A stretch of DNA of 64,000 nt from Congzhengia minquanensis (GCF_014384785.1 NZ_JACRSU010000001.1:310001-374000); one strand, 5' to 3'. Positions 16,665-27,298 are shown, counted from the first letter of the stretch. Translations and numbers: made by a program. The notes: a model not told the origin generated them from the sequence alone.

Positions 16665-17771
16665 ATGGAGGCATTAAAGAAAATATTAACCTACATCGAG
16701 GAACATGCCGATGTTCGCCATGTTGAAAATACCATTGTCCTGCAAAAACAGGTAAATTCCTTTTTGCCTGTTGACAGGATTTGTATGTGCGTCCATCTTC
16801 CCGACCACACGTTTCCTCCCTATGCTATGGAGGAAACCCACGAGGACATGGCTAAAATGATGTATAACGAGCTGATTGCCTGTATTCCCCGCGTGAAACT
16901 AAAGGACGATGCGATTCCCACCATTCGGGCCAACTACGGTGTTGGAACCCTTGCCTCTCTGTTTGGCGCGAAAAGCTCGATTGTAAATGGAAATATGCCC
17001 TGGGTTACGCCCCTTTCAAAAGAGGAGATAAAGCGCGTGGTCGACCGCGGTGTTCCGGACTTAGACAGCGGCTTTGGCGCGCGCCTTGTCCAGACTTATG
17101 CATTTTACAACGAAGTGCTGAAAGACTATCCTGCCTGCCGCAAAATACTGAAACTGTATCACCCCGATCTTCAGGGGCCTTTCGATACTGCACATCTCAT
17201 CTATGGGTCTGACATTTACCCCGATCTGTATGACGAACCTGAACTTATCCACGCGCTTTTATCTGTGGTCACGGAAACGTATATCCGCCTGTTCCAGCGC
17301 ATATATCCCTACCTTTCTAACGACCAGGAGGGCAGCTGCTACCACTGGGATATGCTCTATCCCGGAAACACGGTCATCCGGAACGATTCGGCGGTAAACC
17401 TTTCCTGCGCAATGTACCAAGAGTTTGCACAGCAGTATGACAAAAAAATTATCGACGCTTTGGGCGGCGCTTCCATGCATTTTTGCGGGCGTGCCGACCA
17501 CTGGATATTTGATATGGCAGAAAACGGAAATCTAAAGGGGCTGAACTTTGGCTATATGGAGAACCTGATATTCGGGCAGGAATATCTGGATTTTCTGTTT
17601 GACAAGGTAACAGCAGCTAAGCTGCCCATTGTGCATTATATTCTCACCCGTAATGAGTTTGATGCTATGGACTTTTCACGGTACCACACGGGCATCAGCT
17701 TCTGCTGTGCGGTAAAGTCGGAGGAGGACGCAAAGCGGCTTTTGGAACTGTGTAAAGAAAAAATAAAATAA
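16665..17771 (+). CDS. Uroporphyrinogen decarboxylase (URO-D) family protein, methyltransferase-like
   Basis: The 368 residues (ATG 16665 behind AAAGGAG) form the alpha/beta barrel of the URO-D superfamily, which includes haem HemE and corrinoid methyltransferases such as MtaA. The HFCG in GGASMHFCGRADHW matches the His-X-Cys zinc ligand pair of the methyltransferase branch. LNFGYMENLIFG and the final FCCAVKSEEDAKRLLE fit the C-terminal barrel strands. No other haem gene or corrinoid protein is near. A methyl-transfer or ring-demethylation role is inferred from the family; the substrate is open. Confidence 0.8.
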   Translation: MEALKKILTYIEEHADVRHVENTIVLQKQVNSFLPVDRICMCVHLPDHTFPPYAMEETHEDMAKMMYNELIACIPRVKLKDDAIPTIRANYGVGTLASLFGAKSSIVNGNMPWVTPLSKEEIKRVVDRGVPDLDSGFGARLVQTYAFYNEVLKDYPACRKILKLYHPDLQGPFDTAHLIYGSDIYPDLYDEPELIHALLSVVTETYIRLFQRIYPYLSNDQEGSCYHWDMLYPGNTVIRNDSAVNLSCAMYQEFAQQYDKKIIDALGGASMHFCGRADHWIFDMAENGNLKGLNFGYMENLIFGQEYLDFLFDKVTAAKLPIVHYILTRNEFDAMDFSRYHTGISFCCAVKSEEDAKRLLELCKEKIK

Positions 17772-17782
17772 GATAAAAAATA

Positions 17783-17807
17783 GGAGCGGAACCGCTCCCG
17801 TTTTTTT
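17783..17807. terminator. Bidirectional terminator between convergent genes
   Basis: GGAGCGG (17783-17789) pairs with CCGCTCC (17792-17798) around AA. TTTTTTT follows on the plus strand and TTTTTTATCTT on the minus strand. Confidence 0.9.
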
Positions 17808-17809
17808 AT

Positions 17810-19204
17810 TTATTTTAACAGCTCTTCAATTACCGGTTTTATAAAACTTCTGTGCTGAGCAAGCTCTTTTGCCACCGCTACCCCGTCCGCCTTATCCGGC
17901 GAAATACCGTGCTTTAGACAGAACACCGCAGCAAAACCCGCTGCCTCGCCTGTGGCCTGGCAGGTCTGCTGAATCCGAAGCGACGCCTGCGCCTCCCGTT
18001 CCGCAGAAATACACCGTCCCGCCACAAACAGGTTTTGTGCGCCTTTTACCACAATGGCGCCGTAGGGAATATCGAAATAGTCCCCGGATAAAACCTTTTC
18101 TATGCGCTGTGCGCTGTCCTGCACGGCGGGACGGGCATAGTGGTCGCCGGGCCAAATATCAATCACCCAAGAGCTTTTGGCGATGGAGCCTTTGCGCTTA
18201 TTTAACATTAGCGCATCCTCTGCCAAAACTGTTTCAATACCCTGAATTCTGCGTGAGTCACGGATGCCGATGTGAATGTTGGTATCCAGCAGATAGGCGT
18301 TTTCAAACCCGCTGATATAACGCTTTGCAAAATCGGCGCATTCATAGGCCTGCTTTCTTCCCTCCCGCTCCGCCTTTGTTAAATCCCAGGGATCCACAGG
18401 GTTAATGTGCAGCACACGGCTTGCAAAGCCGTGCATCTCCGTACGGTATTTGGGAATGGAGTTCGGTACGGTTCTGCTGGCGGTGTAGCTGGCCGCCCTG
18501 CCGTTTTTCACAACTTCGCTTTCATATCTTTTCGACATCTCGTCTGAAGCCGCTTCCTCCACCAGCTTTTGGATTTCCTCTTTGGTGCGGACAACACTTC
18601 TATCCACATTCCCCATGCGGAAAACTTTGGTCAGCGCCTGGTTATAGGGGTGTTCCCCATCCCCTTGTGAAAAGGACGCGCCTGCAAACGCACAAACCGC
18701 TCCGTCCCCCGTTGCGTCAATCACCATTTTTCCCTGCACCGCCATAGTGCCCGACACGGTTTCCAAAATCACGCCGGTAATTTTATTCTCCTCTTTCATC
18801 ACGCCGCTGGCCCACACATGGTGCAACATGCTCACCTGTGCTTTTGAGAGCAAATTGTCCCACGCAAACTTTACCAATTCAATATCCACGCCGCTGCGAA
18901 TGCGGTTGTCCTCGCCTTTAGTCGTCAAGTCGCGGTTCGATAGGCCGCCCAAACGGTTTACCTCGCGGATAAAATCATGCCACACGCCCATAAAATCTAC
19001 ACCATTGGTAGACAAAATGTGACCCACGCCCTGGGCAGCGGTTGCGCCGCCCAAAAAGCCATACCGTTCGCAAAGCAAAACCTCAGCCCCCAGCCGGCCG
19101 GCGGTCAGCGCCGCCGCACACCCTGCCGCACCTCCGCCAACTACAATTACGTCGTAGTTTCCGCAAATCTCAATCTCTTTTGTCTGGGTATAAACCTTTT
19201 TCAT
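17810..19204 (-). CDS. FAD-dependent oxidoreductase (FAD_oxidored family)
   Basis: The 464 residues begin with the FAD-binding Rossmann motif VIVVGGGAAGCAAALTAGRLG, followed by ERYGFLGG. VIDATGDGAVCAFAG and, near the end, FVAGRCISAEREAQASLR with QQTCQATGEAAG are the second and third contacts typical of PF12831 proteins. I start at ATG 19204 because AGGGTG lies seven bases upstream; a TTG at 19210 is the other option. Substrate unknown. Related genes often sit in polysaccharide-use loci, which agrees with the secreted carbohydrate-binding protein encoded upstream in the same direction. Confidence 0.85.
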   Translation of the reverse strand: MKKVYTQTKEIEICGNYDVIVVGGGAAGCAAALTAGRLGAEVLLCERYGFLGGATAAQGVGHILSTNGVDFMGVWHDFIREVNRLGGLSNRDLTTKGEDNRIRSGVDIELVKFAWDNLLSKAQVSMLHHVWASGVMKEENKITGVILETVSGTMAVQGKMVIDATGDGAVCAFAGASFSQGDGEHPYNQALTKVFRMGNVDRSVVRTKEEIQKLVEEAASDEMSKRYESEVVKNGRAASYTASRTVPNSIPKYRTEMHGFASRVLHINPVDPWDLTKAEREGRKQAYECADFAKRYISGFENAYLLDTNIHIGIRDSRRIQGIETVLAEDALMLNKRKGSIAKSSWVIDIWPGDHYARPAVQDSAQRIEKVLSGDYFDIPYGAIVVKGAQNLFVAGRCISAEREAQASLRIQQTCQATGEAAGFAAVFCLKHGISPDKADGVAVAKELAQHRSFIKPVIEELLK

Positions 19205-19295
19205 AAACAAACACCCTTTTTGTTTTTCTTTACTTTACCACAACAAATTTGGAAATTATATGCTCATGTTGCCTATTTTTTTGCTGTAGTTGCTA

Positions 19296-19338
19296 TATAA
19301 AAGAAACAGACCGCGATTTGCGGCCTGTTTCTTTTATA
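19296..19338 (-). terminator. Terminator of the secreted carbohydrate-binding protein gene
   Basis: A 19-base stem (19296-19314 with 19320-19338, one wobble or mismatch) with a five-base loop. The tail on the minus strand is CTTTTATA. Confidence 0.75.
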
Positions 19339-19353
19339 TTCTGTATTAAAAAA

Positions 19354-20772
19354 TTAGTTGGAAAGCGCAAACTCCTTGCATTCAATTTTCGGAGCGGAAT
19401 TTGTAAATCCGTCCCAAACAAAAACCTTCACCTTTGTAACCGTTTGATCTGTTTTGAGACTTAATTGCATAAACTGCGTTTCAGCAGAAATCTCCACAGC
19501 TGTCATTTCCACCAGCTTGTTTTCGTTGTAGGCCGCCATAACAGCAGTGCCAGACACCGGTGATGCAAAGCAGACTTCTGCCGTGTAGTTGTTTTCCGCA
19601 TCCTTCGTCATAGAATCCGGCGAGGGTTTAATGTCAATGTAATCTATAAAATATTTGACATTTTCTGCATATTCCTCACTCTCACAGGTCGAAATCCGAA
19701 ATTCCAGCAGATAGGTCCCCGCGTCGACCCAAACTTTTTTTGTATATTCGTACATGGGATTCCACTTTGCTGTCCAGCCGGCAGGGTCATCATCAGAGGC
19801 GCTTGTAAATCTATCCTGAACATTTGTTCCTAAATCTGAGTCGTCTTTATTACTGCTAATTTTATTCTCTCCGAGATACAAGGAAACCTCGCTCACTGAG
19901 TTCTGCCAATGGGTCGCCACATAAGAAAAGTCGTAATACCGGCTCTCCGTAAAGTTTACCCGCGCCTGAATCGGCAACAGCGGTGTTCCCTCCTCGCCTG
20001 TCACTTTTACGTTCGATGTGCCAATCCATTTGCCGCCGCTTGCGCCAGCAACTTCTACAATTTTTTCTGCGGCCATGTCTTCGGCCTCTATCAGCGTTTC
20101 TTCAGGTGTGATATCCGTTCCGTTATCCGGAACAAATTTTATGTAGTCGGCAAAAAATTTCCACTTTCCAAACAATGCATTTTCCAGATAAGATACATCC
20201 ACCTGTAAGGTATTCTCACCCTCGTTTAAATAGCAAGAGGTCTTACCCTCAAACAACCACATTCGTGCATACTCCCAGGGATAAACACACTTTTGCTTTG
20301 GCGTACCATCTTCATTCAAAATTGGGGTTCCCTCGTCATCGGTGGCGTCAACATATGCGCTAAGGTCTTCCAAAGGCTTGCAGAATGTGTCGTTATCTCC
20401 AACAAGCACATCGTTTACTGTCAGCGTAATATTGCTCAAATTTGTTTTGTCTGTGCGCTTCATAACGGCATACTGACACTTATAATAGCCTGCCTGTTCT
20501 GCTGTTACGCTCACGGTTAATGCGGCGCTTGGGTCTGTCGTTGTGTCAATTGTTGCCCAATATGCCTTCCCGCTGGCATTTTCCACAGACAGCGCGTCTC
20601 TATGGTTTGCTTCCGTTTGAATGTTCCCGGCTCCTGCCGCCTCTGCCAAATCTTCAAATTCAAAAAATAGCGTGCCGGCCGGATCTGCTTCTCCCTCTGC
20701 TGAAACACCCGGCGGCGTCATTACACCTATTAGCAGAGAAAGTGAAAAAAACACTGCAAATAATTTTTTCAT
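19354..20772 (-). CDS. Secreted protein with two CBM6/35-like carbohydrate-binding modules
   Basis: I start at ATG 20772 (MKKLFAVFFSLSLLIG), giving 472 residues with a signal peptide cleaved near VSAEG. Two tandem beta-sandwich modules are suggested by matched openings, LFFEFEDLAEAAGA near residue 35 and TLIEAEDMAAEKI near 225. Each is followed by a YYxxxY-type strand (AGYYKCQYAVM; SRYYDFSYVATHW), as in CBM6/CBM35 families. The last 80 residues form another small beta domain. No catalytic domain is present, so it probably binds polysaccharide. Module assignment is by pattern only. Confidence 0.7.
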   Translation of the reverse strand: MKKLFAVFFSLSLLIGVMTPPGVSAEGEADPAGTLFFEFEDLAEAAGAGNIQTEANHRDALSVENASGKAYWATIDTTTDPSAALTVSVTAEQAGYYKCQYAVMKRTDKTNLSNITLTVNDVLVGDNDTFCKPLEDLSAYVDATDDEGTPILNEDGTPKQKCVYPWEYARMWLFEGKTSCYLNEGENTLQVDVSYLENALFGKWKFFADYIKFVPDNGTDITPEETLIEAEDMAAEKIVEVAGASGGKWIGTSNVKVTGEEGTPLLPIQARVNFTESRYYDFSYVATHWQNSVSEVSLYLGENKISSNKDDSDLGTNVQDRFTSASDDDPAGWTAKWNPMYEYTKKVWVDAGTYLLEFRISTCESEEYAENVKYFIDYIDIKPSPDSMTKDAENNYTAEVCFASPVSGTAVMAAYNENKLVEMTAVEISAETQFMQLSLKTDQTVTKVKVFVWDGFTNSAPKIECKEFALSN

Positions 20773-20935
20773 AAGCCTCTTCTCTCCTTTTTCTAATTTT
20801 TTAAAAACTATCCCCATAGCTTTCTTTTATTTTATTATAATAATGTAACAAAGTAAATGAACAATATTGCACAAAATCAAGATAATATTGCTAAAAATAG
20901 TTTATTTAGAACTTAAAAATTAGATTAAGTAAAAG

Positions 20936-21415
20936 CTAATTACACTCAAGCAGACAAACCGCCTCAGCCGCAATGCCCTCCCCCCGGCCGGTAAAGCCCA
21001 GCTTTTCCGTGGTGGTGGCTTTTACGTTCACACGGTCAGCAGAAATTTCTAAAACCGCCGCAAGATTTTCCGCCATTTTGGGAATAAATGCCGCAAGCTT
21101 CGGCCTCTGGGCAATAATTGTTACGTCTATGTTGGAAACAGCATATCCCTTTTCCCAAACCATCTTTGCGGCGCGTTGCAAAAGCTGCATACTGTCCGCA
21201 CCAAAATATGCATCGTCCGTGTCGGGAAAGTGGCGCCCAATGTCCCCTAAAGCCGCCGCACCCAGCAGCGCATCTGTCACAGCGTGAGCCGCCACATCCG
21301 CGTCGGAGTGGCCCAAAAGCCCCTGTTCAAACGGAATTTCCACGCCGCATAAAATCAATTTTCTGTTTTCTGTCAAACAATGCACGTCAAACCCGTGCCC
21401 AATCCGCATATCCAT
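20936..21415 (-). CDS. ispF: 2-C-methyl-D-erythritol 2,4-cyclodiphosphate synthase
   Basis: IspF closes the cyclodiphosphate ring in the MEP isoprenoid pathway. The 159 residues show RIGHGFDVH with the metal-binding Asp and His, [32 protein letters not shown] and the terminal [21 protein letters not shown]. The gene starts four bases after the ispD stop, so both are made from one message, as in bifunctional IspDF of other bacteria. It ends the uvrA-ispD-ispF operon. Confidence 0.97.
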   Translation of the reverse strand: MDMRIGHGFDVHCLTENRKLILCGVEIPFEQGLLGHSDADVAAHAVTDALLGAAALGDIGRHFPDTDDAYFGADSMQLLQRAAKMVWEKGYAVSNIDVTIIAQRPKLAAFIPKMAENLAAVLEISADRVNVKATTTEKLGFTGRGEGIAAEAVCLLECN

Positions 21416-21419
21416 GCCG

Positions 21420-22136
21420 TTACCACTCCTCGCTGCTTAACAGTCCCTCGGCCACCGCAATATCTTCCACCGTGGTAATTTTGATATTGCGATAAGACCC
21501 TGGAGTAATTTTTATCTTTGTACCCAGCTTTTCAACCAGCGCGCAGTCGTCCGTCACAGCCCGCAGTGCGTCCTTCTCTGCGTCATAGGCGTTTAAAAAC
21601 AGCGCTTTGGAAAACACTTGGGGCGTTTGAATTTCAAACAGCTCGCTCCTATCCACCGTTTCCGCAATAAAACCATTTTCATCCTCACGTTTTATGGTGG
21701 CCTTTGGCCGCACGCCGCACGCCGCCGCGCCAAAGGCAAAACCGGCTGACACGGCCTCGGCAATAGTTTCTTCATCAACCAATGGCCTTGCGCCGTCGTG
21801 TACGGCAATCAGGTCGCAGTCCTCCGAAAGTTCCGCAATCGCCGCCTTAACAGACTCTGCCCGCACCGCGCCGCCTTTCACAATGGCTTTCAGTTTGTCA
21901 ATTTCAAAGTCTGCGGCAATGTCCGAGATGTCTAACATGTCCTCCTCTTTTGCCGCAACAATAATTTCGTCAATAAACCCGCTGTTCTGCAACGCCAGCA
22001 GAGTATGGGCAATAACGGGAGCGCCGCCGATTTCTAAAAACAGCTTGTTCACGTTTTCTCCCATGCGGCGGCTTTCCCCTGCTGCCGCCACAATACAGCT
22101 GACAAAATAATCCCGTTTTTGTTTTTTCTTTTTCAT
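21420..22136 (-). CDS. ispD: 2-C-methyl-D-erythritol 4-phosphate cytidylyltransferase
   Basis: IspD transfers CMP from CTP to methylerythritol phosphate. [17 protein letters not shown] is the nucleotide-binding loop. [14 protein letters not shown] and [13 protein letters not shown] are the other active-site segments. I start at ATG 22136 (MKKKKQKRD), six bases after GGAGGG, giving 238 residues; the upstream ATG at 22160 lacks a site. It follows uvrA by 43 bases and precedes ispF by four. Confidence 0.96.
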   Translation of the reverse strand: MKKKKQKRDYFVSCIVAAAGESRRMGENVNKLFLEIGGAPVIAHTLLALQNSGFIDEIIVAAKEEDMLDISDIAADFEIDKLKAIVKGGAVRAESVKAAIAELSEDCDLIAVHDGARPLVDEETIAEAVSAGFAFGAAACGVRPKATIKREDENGFIAETVDRSELFEIQTPQVFSKALFLNAYDAEKDALRAVTDDCALVEKLGTKIKITPGSYRNIKITTVEDIAVAEGLLSSEEW

Positions 22137-22179
22137 AACAGGCCCTCCAAGTATTCGCATACGGACATGCCGCTTCTCT

Positions 22180-25023
22180 TTAGTTTATTCGCCTGTTCTT
22201 ATCAATATGAAGCTTTAAGAACTGACCCGTATAAGAATTTTTACATTTCATAATTTCCTCCGGCGTTCCGGTGGCAACAATGGTGCCGCCCTTGTCCCCG
22301 CCCTCTGGACCCAAGTCGATGATATAGTCCGCCGTTTTAATCACGTCTAAGTTATGCTCAATTACCAAAACGGTGTTTCCATTTTCCACCAGCCTGTCTA
22401 AAACCTCCAAAAGCTGGTGCACGTCTGCCGTGTGGAGGCCGGTAGTAGGCTCGTCTAAGATGTAAAGGGTTTTGCCTGTTCCCCGCTTGGAAAGCTCCGT
22501 GGCCAGCTTAACACGCTGTGCCTCGCCGCCGGAAAGCTGTGTGGAGGGCTGTCCCAGTTTCACATAAGAAAGCCCCACGTCGTAAAGAGTTTGCAGCTTG
22601 CGTTGGATTTTGGGGATACTGGAAAAGAACTCTAACCCCTCCTCCACCGTCATATCCAAAACCTCGTAAATGTTTTTGCCTTTATATTTCACTTCCAGTG
22701 TTTCCCTGTTATAGCGTTTGCCTTTACATACCTCACAGGGCACAAACACGTCAGGAAGAAAGTGCATTTCAATTTTAATAATTCCGTCGCCGGAGCAGGC
22801 CTCGCACCGCCCGCCCTTTACGTTAAAGCTGAACCTGCCGGATTTATAGCCCCGCATTTTTGCCTCATTTGTTGCGGCAAACAGTTCTCGGATATCGCCA
22901 AACACACCGGTATAGGTGGCGGGGTTCGACCGGGGCGTTCTGCCGATGGGCGACTGGTCAATGTCAATAATTTTATCCAAATTCTCCACACCCTCCGCCT
23001 TTTTAAACTTGCCCGGCAGGCTGTGGGCACGGTTTAACTCTTTTGAAAGATATTTGTTAATAATTTCGTTCACTAAAGACGATTTCCCCGAACCAGACAC
23101 ACCGGTAACAGCGGTGAACGTTCCCAATGGAATGGAAACGTCGACATCTTTTAAATTGTTTTCAGCACAGCCTAAAAACTTCAGCACGTTCCCGTTTCCT
23201 TTCCTGCGCATTTCAGGCACAGGAATTTGCTTTCTTCCGCTTAAATACTGCCCTGTTGCAGAGTTTTCGCAGGCCATAATCTCCTCCGCCGTGCCCTGGG
23301 CCACAATGCGGCCTCCGTGCACGCCTGCGCCGGGGCCAACGTCTACGATATAGTCCGCTTCCAGCATGGTGTCTTCGTCGTGCTCCACCACAATCAGCGT
23401 GTTGCCCAAATCTGTCAGCCGACGTAACGTTGCCAGCAGCTTATTGTTATCCCGCTGGTGCAGGCCGATTGAGGGCTCGTCTAAGATATACAGAACACCC
23501 ATCAGCCCCGAACCGATTTGTGTTGCCAAACGAATTCGCTGCGCTTCGCCGCCGGACAGCGTGCCCGACGACCGGGACAGGGTTAAATACTCCAGCCCCA
23601 CATCGCAAAGGAAGCTGATGCGCTCGTTAATCTCTTTTAACACGCGCTCCGCAATTTTCATGTCCCGCTCAGACAGGGTTAACGCCGCAAAAAAATCCCT
23701 TGCCTTGTCCACAGGCAGGCGGGTCACCTCGTCAATGTTTTTTCCGCCCACGGTAACCGCCAAAACATCCGGCCTGAGTCTTTTTCCGCCGCACTCCGGG
23801 CACAGCTTAAAGCGCATCATCTTTTCAATTTCCATCTTCATAAAATCGCTGTTGGTTTCGCGGTAGCGGCGTTCTAAGTTATTAATAATACCCTCAAAGG
23901 CCGCGAAATAGTGGGACGTGCCGTAGGAGCGTTTTAAAAACAGTTCCAGCCGTTCGCCCTTTGTGCCGTAAAGAATAGCGTTTACCGCCTCTTTGCTCAA
24001 ATCCTTTATTTTTGTATCGAAATCAAAGCCATATTTTTTTCCCAGCGCCTCGTAATACATGTGGGCCATGCTGTCCTCGCTGTCAGCTGAGCCCCAGCCA
24101 GAGGCCATAATCCCGCCCTCGTTTAACGTGCGCTCGGGGTCTAAAATCAGTTCCGGCGAAACCTTCATCATGCTGCCGATACCTGAGCAGCAGGGGCAGG
24201 CTCCCAATGGGTTGTTAAACGAAAACATTCGGGGAGAAAGCTCCTCCATGCTGATGCCACAGTCGTCGCAGGCGTAGTTTTGCGAAAATGTCATTTCGCT
24301 GCCGCCGATAACGTCCACAATCACCGTGCCGGATGCCAGTCCTGACGCGGTTTCAATGGAATCTGTCAGTCTTTGCTCTATGCCTTCTTTCATAACCAGC
24401 CGGTCAATCACAATTTCAATGGTATGCTTTTTGTTCTTTTCCAGCTTAATCTCTTCTGCAACGTCATACACCAGCCCATCGACCCGCACCCGGACAAATC
24501 CGTTTTTCTTAGCGTCTTCAAACAGCTTTGCGTGCTCGCCCTTTTTGCCGCGGATTACCGGCGCCAAAATCTGAAACTTCGTTTTTTCCGGCAATTCCAT
24601 AATGCGGTCTACAATCTGGTCAATGGTTTGCTTTTTAATCTCTTTCCCGCACTTTGGGCAATGCGGAATGCCCACCCGGGCGTATAACAGTCTTAAATAG
24701 TCGTAAATTTCCGTAACGGTCCCTACCGTTGAGCGAGGATTTTTTGCCGTGGTCTTCTGGTCTATGCTGATGGCCGGCGACAGCCCCTCAATATATTCCA
24801 CCTCGGGCTTTTCCATCTGCCCTAAAAATTGACGCGCGTAAGACGAAAGAGACTCCACATACCGTCTCTGCCCCTCAGCATACAGCGTGTCAAAAGCCAA
24901 AGAAGACTTTCCCGAGCCGGAAATCCCCGTGAACACCACAAATTTGTCCCTGGGAATTTTTAAATCCACATTCTTTAAATTGTGTTCCTTAGCACCTTTT
25001 ATATAAATCATTTTGTCCTGCAT
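22180..25023 (-). CDS. uvrA: Excinuclease ABC subunit A
   Basis: UvrA is the damage-recognising ATPase of nucleotide excision repair. The 947 residues contain two ABC modules: the first Walker A is GISGSGKSS near residue 35 and the second GVSGSGKSS near 650. Signature motifs are [12 protein letters not shown] and [12 protein letters not shown], and there are zinc-finger CysXXCys pairs ([24 protein letters not shown]). The start is ATG 25023 ([10 protein letters not shown]); ATG 25011 is possible. No uvrB is nearby. It is preceded by an unknown anchored protein at a 14-base gap. Confidence 0.97.
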   Translation of the reverse strand: MQDKMIYIKGAKEHNLKNVDLKIPRDKFVVFTGISGSGKSSLAFDTLYAEGQRRYVESLSSYARQFLGQMEKPEVEYIEGLSPAISIDQKTTAKNPRSTVGTVTEIYDYLRLLYARVGIPHCPKCGKEIKKQTIDQIVDRIMELPEKTKFQILAPVIRGKKGEHAKLFEDAKKNGFVRVRVDGLVYDVAEEIKLEKNKKHTIEIVIDRLVMKEGIEQRLTDSIETASGLASGTVIVDVIGGSEMTFSQNYACDDCGISMEELSPRMFSFNNPLGACPCCSGIGSMMKVSPELILDPERTLNEGGIMASGWGSADSEDSMAHMYYEALGKKYGFDFDTKIKDLSKEAVNAILYGTKGERLELFLKRSYGTSHYFAAFEGIINNLERRYRETNSDFMKMEIEKMMRFKLCPECGGKRLRPDVLAVTVGGKNIDEVTRLPVDKARDFFAALTLSERDMKIAERVLKEINERISFLCDVGLEYLTLSRSSGTLSGGEAQRIRLATQIGSGLMGVLYILDEPSIGLHQRDNNKLLATLRRLTDLGNTLIVVEHDEDTMLEADYIVDVGPGAGVHGGRIVAQGTAEEIMACENSATGQYLSGRKQIPVPEMRRKGNGNVLKFLGCAENNLKDVDVSIPLGTFTAVTGVSGSGKSSLVNEIINKYLSKELNRAHSLPGKFKKAEGVENLDKIIDIDQSPIGRTPRSNPATYTGVFGDIRELFAATNEAKMRGYKSGRFSFNVKGGRCEACSGDGIIKIEMHFLPDVFVPCEVCKGKRYNRETLEVKYKGKNIYEVLDMTVEEGLEFFSSIPKIQRKLQTLYDVGLSYVKLGQPSTQLSGGEAQRVKLATELSKRGTGKTLYILDEPTTGLHTADVHQLLEVLDRLVENGNTVLVIEHNLDVIKTADYIIDLGPEGGDKGGTIVATGTPEEIMKCKNSYTGQFLKLHIDKNRRIN

Positions 25024-25037
25024 AAATTCCTGTCCCC

Positions 25038-26366
25038 TTATCTTCTAAACATGAAAAATCCCAGCGCGGCCCGCGTAAACACGCCGGTTAGCCGCTGATT
25101 CACACTTTCTGCAAGCTTCTGTTTTTCCTCCCCGTCCAGTGCAGAAAGGTCGTAAAACTGCTCCGGAGGGCTTATGTCCGCATCTTTAACCGCTGTGTCG
25201 GTTGACGTGTTTACCGTAACGTTCACCAGTTTTGGCGCATCACCCGGTTTTGCCAGGTCCAGCGATATTGCAGTCACTGCATCTGTCACAGTGCCGGCGG
25301 TGTTCTGTTCCCTTTCAAAGTGAAGCAGCTCGCTTCCGTCCGTTTTATAGGCTGTGGCGCGAACAGCTTTGCCGCCTGACGCCTCAACCTCCGCCACGGG
25401 CGTGCCGCTCCCGGCAATTTTCAGCGTTTCCCGCTCTACCCTGCGGTGCTTGTTTATGACAGCGGTGAGTTCCACCTCCGCATCGGACTGGGCCATATCC
25501 GCCAAAAATGAGTCCAGCGTTTCTAAATACTCCTGTTCAAATTCCTTTTGGGTAACGCTGGAAACCAAAAGGGCCGAAGGTTCATACATTCCATTTATAT
25601 TTCTTGCAATCTGCTCCCGCTGGGCATATAAAAACGACTTTAGTTCACTGTCTGCCCGAAGCTGGCCCACAATACCGGAAAAAAGCCGCACCGCCTTTGC
25701 CGAAAGCTGCACCGTTGTGGTGCCGTTTATTTTAACAGAAGAAAACACCGCGTCCGGCACATCGTTATAAAGCCTTATTCCATACTTTTTCAAATATTTA
25801 AAAAAGCCTTCCCGGTCTACGCCGTCTAAAATCCCCCTGTCCGGGTTTACGCCCTGGGCGCCTAAAAGCACACTCAATATCTCACCCGTGCTGCCGCCCG
25901 AATAGGCCGCGTCTGCCATTTGGGGAGAGGAAAATACGGTAACGCCGCCGTCTGTCACGCTTGTGGCCGTAACCAAATCGCCGCCCATAAATTTTAATGC
26001 AAAATTAAGCCGGCTTTGGTTTTCCGAAAACTGCACCGTGTCTGTGCGGACGGTTAGGCCGTTCACCGCTTTTGCCATTTGCGGATCCATAACACCGTCG
26101 CCCACGGTCAGCGAGGCGTCAGTTTGTTTTGCAAACCTTGTGTTTGCTTCTGCTTTTGCCCCGTCTTGATAGGTATTGTAATGGGCAAGCACAAACAGCT
26201 GCTTGTCCGACGGGAAAAAATATTTATAGGAAAGATACGCCCCCGTCAGCACAATGACGGAAATCACCGCATATAAACATGTTAAAAAAACACGTTTTAG
26301 GCGTTTGTTTTTATTGCGGCGAATAGGCGGCTTTTCAAAATTGCTTCTCATTTCAATTGGTTCCAT
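25038..26366 (-). CDS. Membrane-anchored protein of unknown function upstream of uvrA
   Basis: The 442 residues start at ATG 26366 ([14 protein letters not shown]), five bases after GGAGG. A basic stretch ([10 protein letters not shown]) precedes one transmembrane helix at about 23-48, and the remainder faces outside. It has alternating strands and helices with many Asp, Ser and Thr and no Cys. I recognise no catalytic motif or family. The layout of short cytoplasmic tail, single helix and large extracellular domain resembles wall-associated proteins of Clostridia. It shares the operon with uvrA but is not functionally linked by any motif. Confidence 0.8.
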   Translation of the reverse strand: MEPIEMRSNFEKPPIRRNKNKRLKRVFLTCLYAVISVIVLTGAYLSYKYFFPSDKQLFVLAHYNTYQDGAKAEANTRFAKQTDASLTVGDGVMDPQMAKAVNGLTVRTDTVQFSENQSRLNFALKFMGGDLVTATSVTDGGVTVFSSPQMADAAYSGGSTGEILSVLLGAQGVNPDRGILDGVDREGFFKYLKKYGIRLYNDVPDAVFSSVKINGTTTVQLSAKAVRLFSGIVGQLRADSELKSFLYAQREQIARNINGMYEPSALLVSSVTQKEFEQEYLETLDSFLADMAQSDAEVELTAVINKHRRVERETLKIAGSGTPVAEVEASGGKAVRATAYKTDGSELLHFEREQNTAGTVTDAVTAISLDLAKPGDAPKLVNVTVNTSTDTAVKDADISPPEQFYDLSALDGEEKQKLAESVNQRLTGVFTRAALGFFMFRR

Positions 26367-26481
26367 TGCATCCTCCGTTTCCAAGTTTCCATACATCTAT
26401 AACTATACACCAACAGGCAAAAAAAATCAATGTGTAAATTTTGAAACTGCGGTTAAAATATCCTTATTGGGGGTTGATTGC

Positions 26482-26862
26482 ATGGAACACGAACATAAAA
26501 TGACGGCGAAAAAGCTGTTCACCTGCGCGGCTGGCGGTCTCACCGCCGGATTTTTCAACGGTCTGTTCGGCAGCGGCGGCGGAACGATTATCGTGCCGTT
26601 TTTAGAAAAGTTTTTAAAGCTGGATCCGAAAAAAAGCCACGCCACGGCCATTTTAATCATATCCGGCTTCACCGCAGTGAGCCTTGTGTTCTACGGGTTC
26701 TCAAAGTCTTTGGATTACTGGCTTGCTCTAAAAGTATCCATCGGCGGCGTGGCGGGCGGTTTTGTGGGAGCAAAGCTGCTTTCTAAGCTTACCTTTGGCG
26801 CAATTCACAAAATTTTCGGCCTGTTTATGATTGCGGCCGCCGTGAGGATGGTGTTTTTTTAA
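26482..26862 (+). CDS. TSUP (TauE/SafE) transporter, N-terminal half
   Basis: The 126 residues start at ATG 26482, seven bases after GGGGG, and make three to four hydrophobic segments. NGLFGSGGGTIIVPFL is the first-repeat signature of TauE/SafE sulfite/organosulfonate exporters, normally 240-270 residues with two such repeats. The gene ends at TAA 26860-26862, and the second half continues in the same frame with no gap. The family signature and size show it is a half transporter. Substrate unknown. Confidence 0.85.
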   Translation: MEHEHKMTAKKLFTCAAGGLTAGFFNGLFGSGGGTIIVPFLEKFLKLDPKKSHATAILIISGFTAVSLVFYGFSKSLDYWLALKVSIGGVAGGFVGAKLLSKLTFGAIHKIFGLFMIAAAVRMVFF

Positions 26863-27231
26863 TTGATTGTTGCAATTATATCCGGCTTTCTGTCGGGAAT
26901 CATCAGCGGCATGGGCATCGGCGGCGGAACGATTTTAATTCCCGCCCTGACCATGTTTGTCGGCGCAAACCAGCACATTGCCCAGGGCGTGAATTTGCTC
27001 TATTTTATTCCCACTGCTGTGGTGGCGCTGTTTGTTCACAAAAAAAATAACGCCTTAGAGCTGAAAATTGCGATTCCCATTATTTTGTTTGGCATTGCGG
27101 GAGCAGGCTTGGGTTCGTTTGTGGCGCTGCGCTTAAACTCCGGCCTGCTCAGGCGGCTGTTCGGCATCTTTTTGTTTTTCATGGGCGCCTACGAAATTTT
27201 TAAAGGGTTTCAAAAAAATAAGAAGGCATAA
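26863..27231 (+). CDS. TSUP (TauE/SafE) transporter, C-terminal half
   Basis: The 122 residues carry the second TSUP repeat: SGMGIGGGTILIPALTMF, then FFMGAYEIFKGF at the end. The start is TTG 26863, immediately after the TAA of the N-terminal half and in the same frame. A GAGG lies 15 bases upstream, which is far, so expression may depend on translational coupling or stop-codon read-through. The two halves together match a full TSUP exporter. Alternatively, the TAA may be a recent nonsense change in a once single gene. Confidence 0.8.
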   Translation: MIVAIISGFLSGIISGMGIGGGTILIPALTMFVGANQHIAQGVNLLYFIPTAVVALFVHKKNNALELKIAIPIILFGIAGAGLGSFVALRLNSGLLRRLFGIFLFFMGAYEIFKGFQKNKKA

Positions 27232-27262
27232 AGGAGATTTTTCAAAAAAATCTCCTTTTTTC
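27231..27262 (+). terminator. Terminator after the TSUP genes
   Basis: AAGGAGATTTTT (27231-27242) pairs with AAAAATCTCCTT (27246-27257), followed by more T. It begins at the last base of the stop codon. Confidence 0.88.
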
Positions 27263-27289
27263 TATTTACGCACCTTTGAAAATGTGGTA

Positions 27290-27298
27290 TGATATAAT
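27290..27298 (+). promoter_or_regulatory. Extended -10 promoter of the yqeG-dxs operon
   Basis: TGATATAAT (TGnTATAAT form) lies about 45 bases before the chosen start. No good -35 exists at the right spacing, so the extended -10 is the main element. Confidence 0.6.

Noticed and set aside
27276..27298. TTGAAA with TATAAT before yqeG as a two-part promoter
   Set aside because: The spacer is 11 bases, too short; the extended -10 alone is the better reading.
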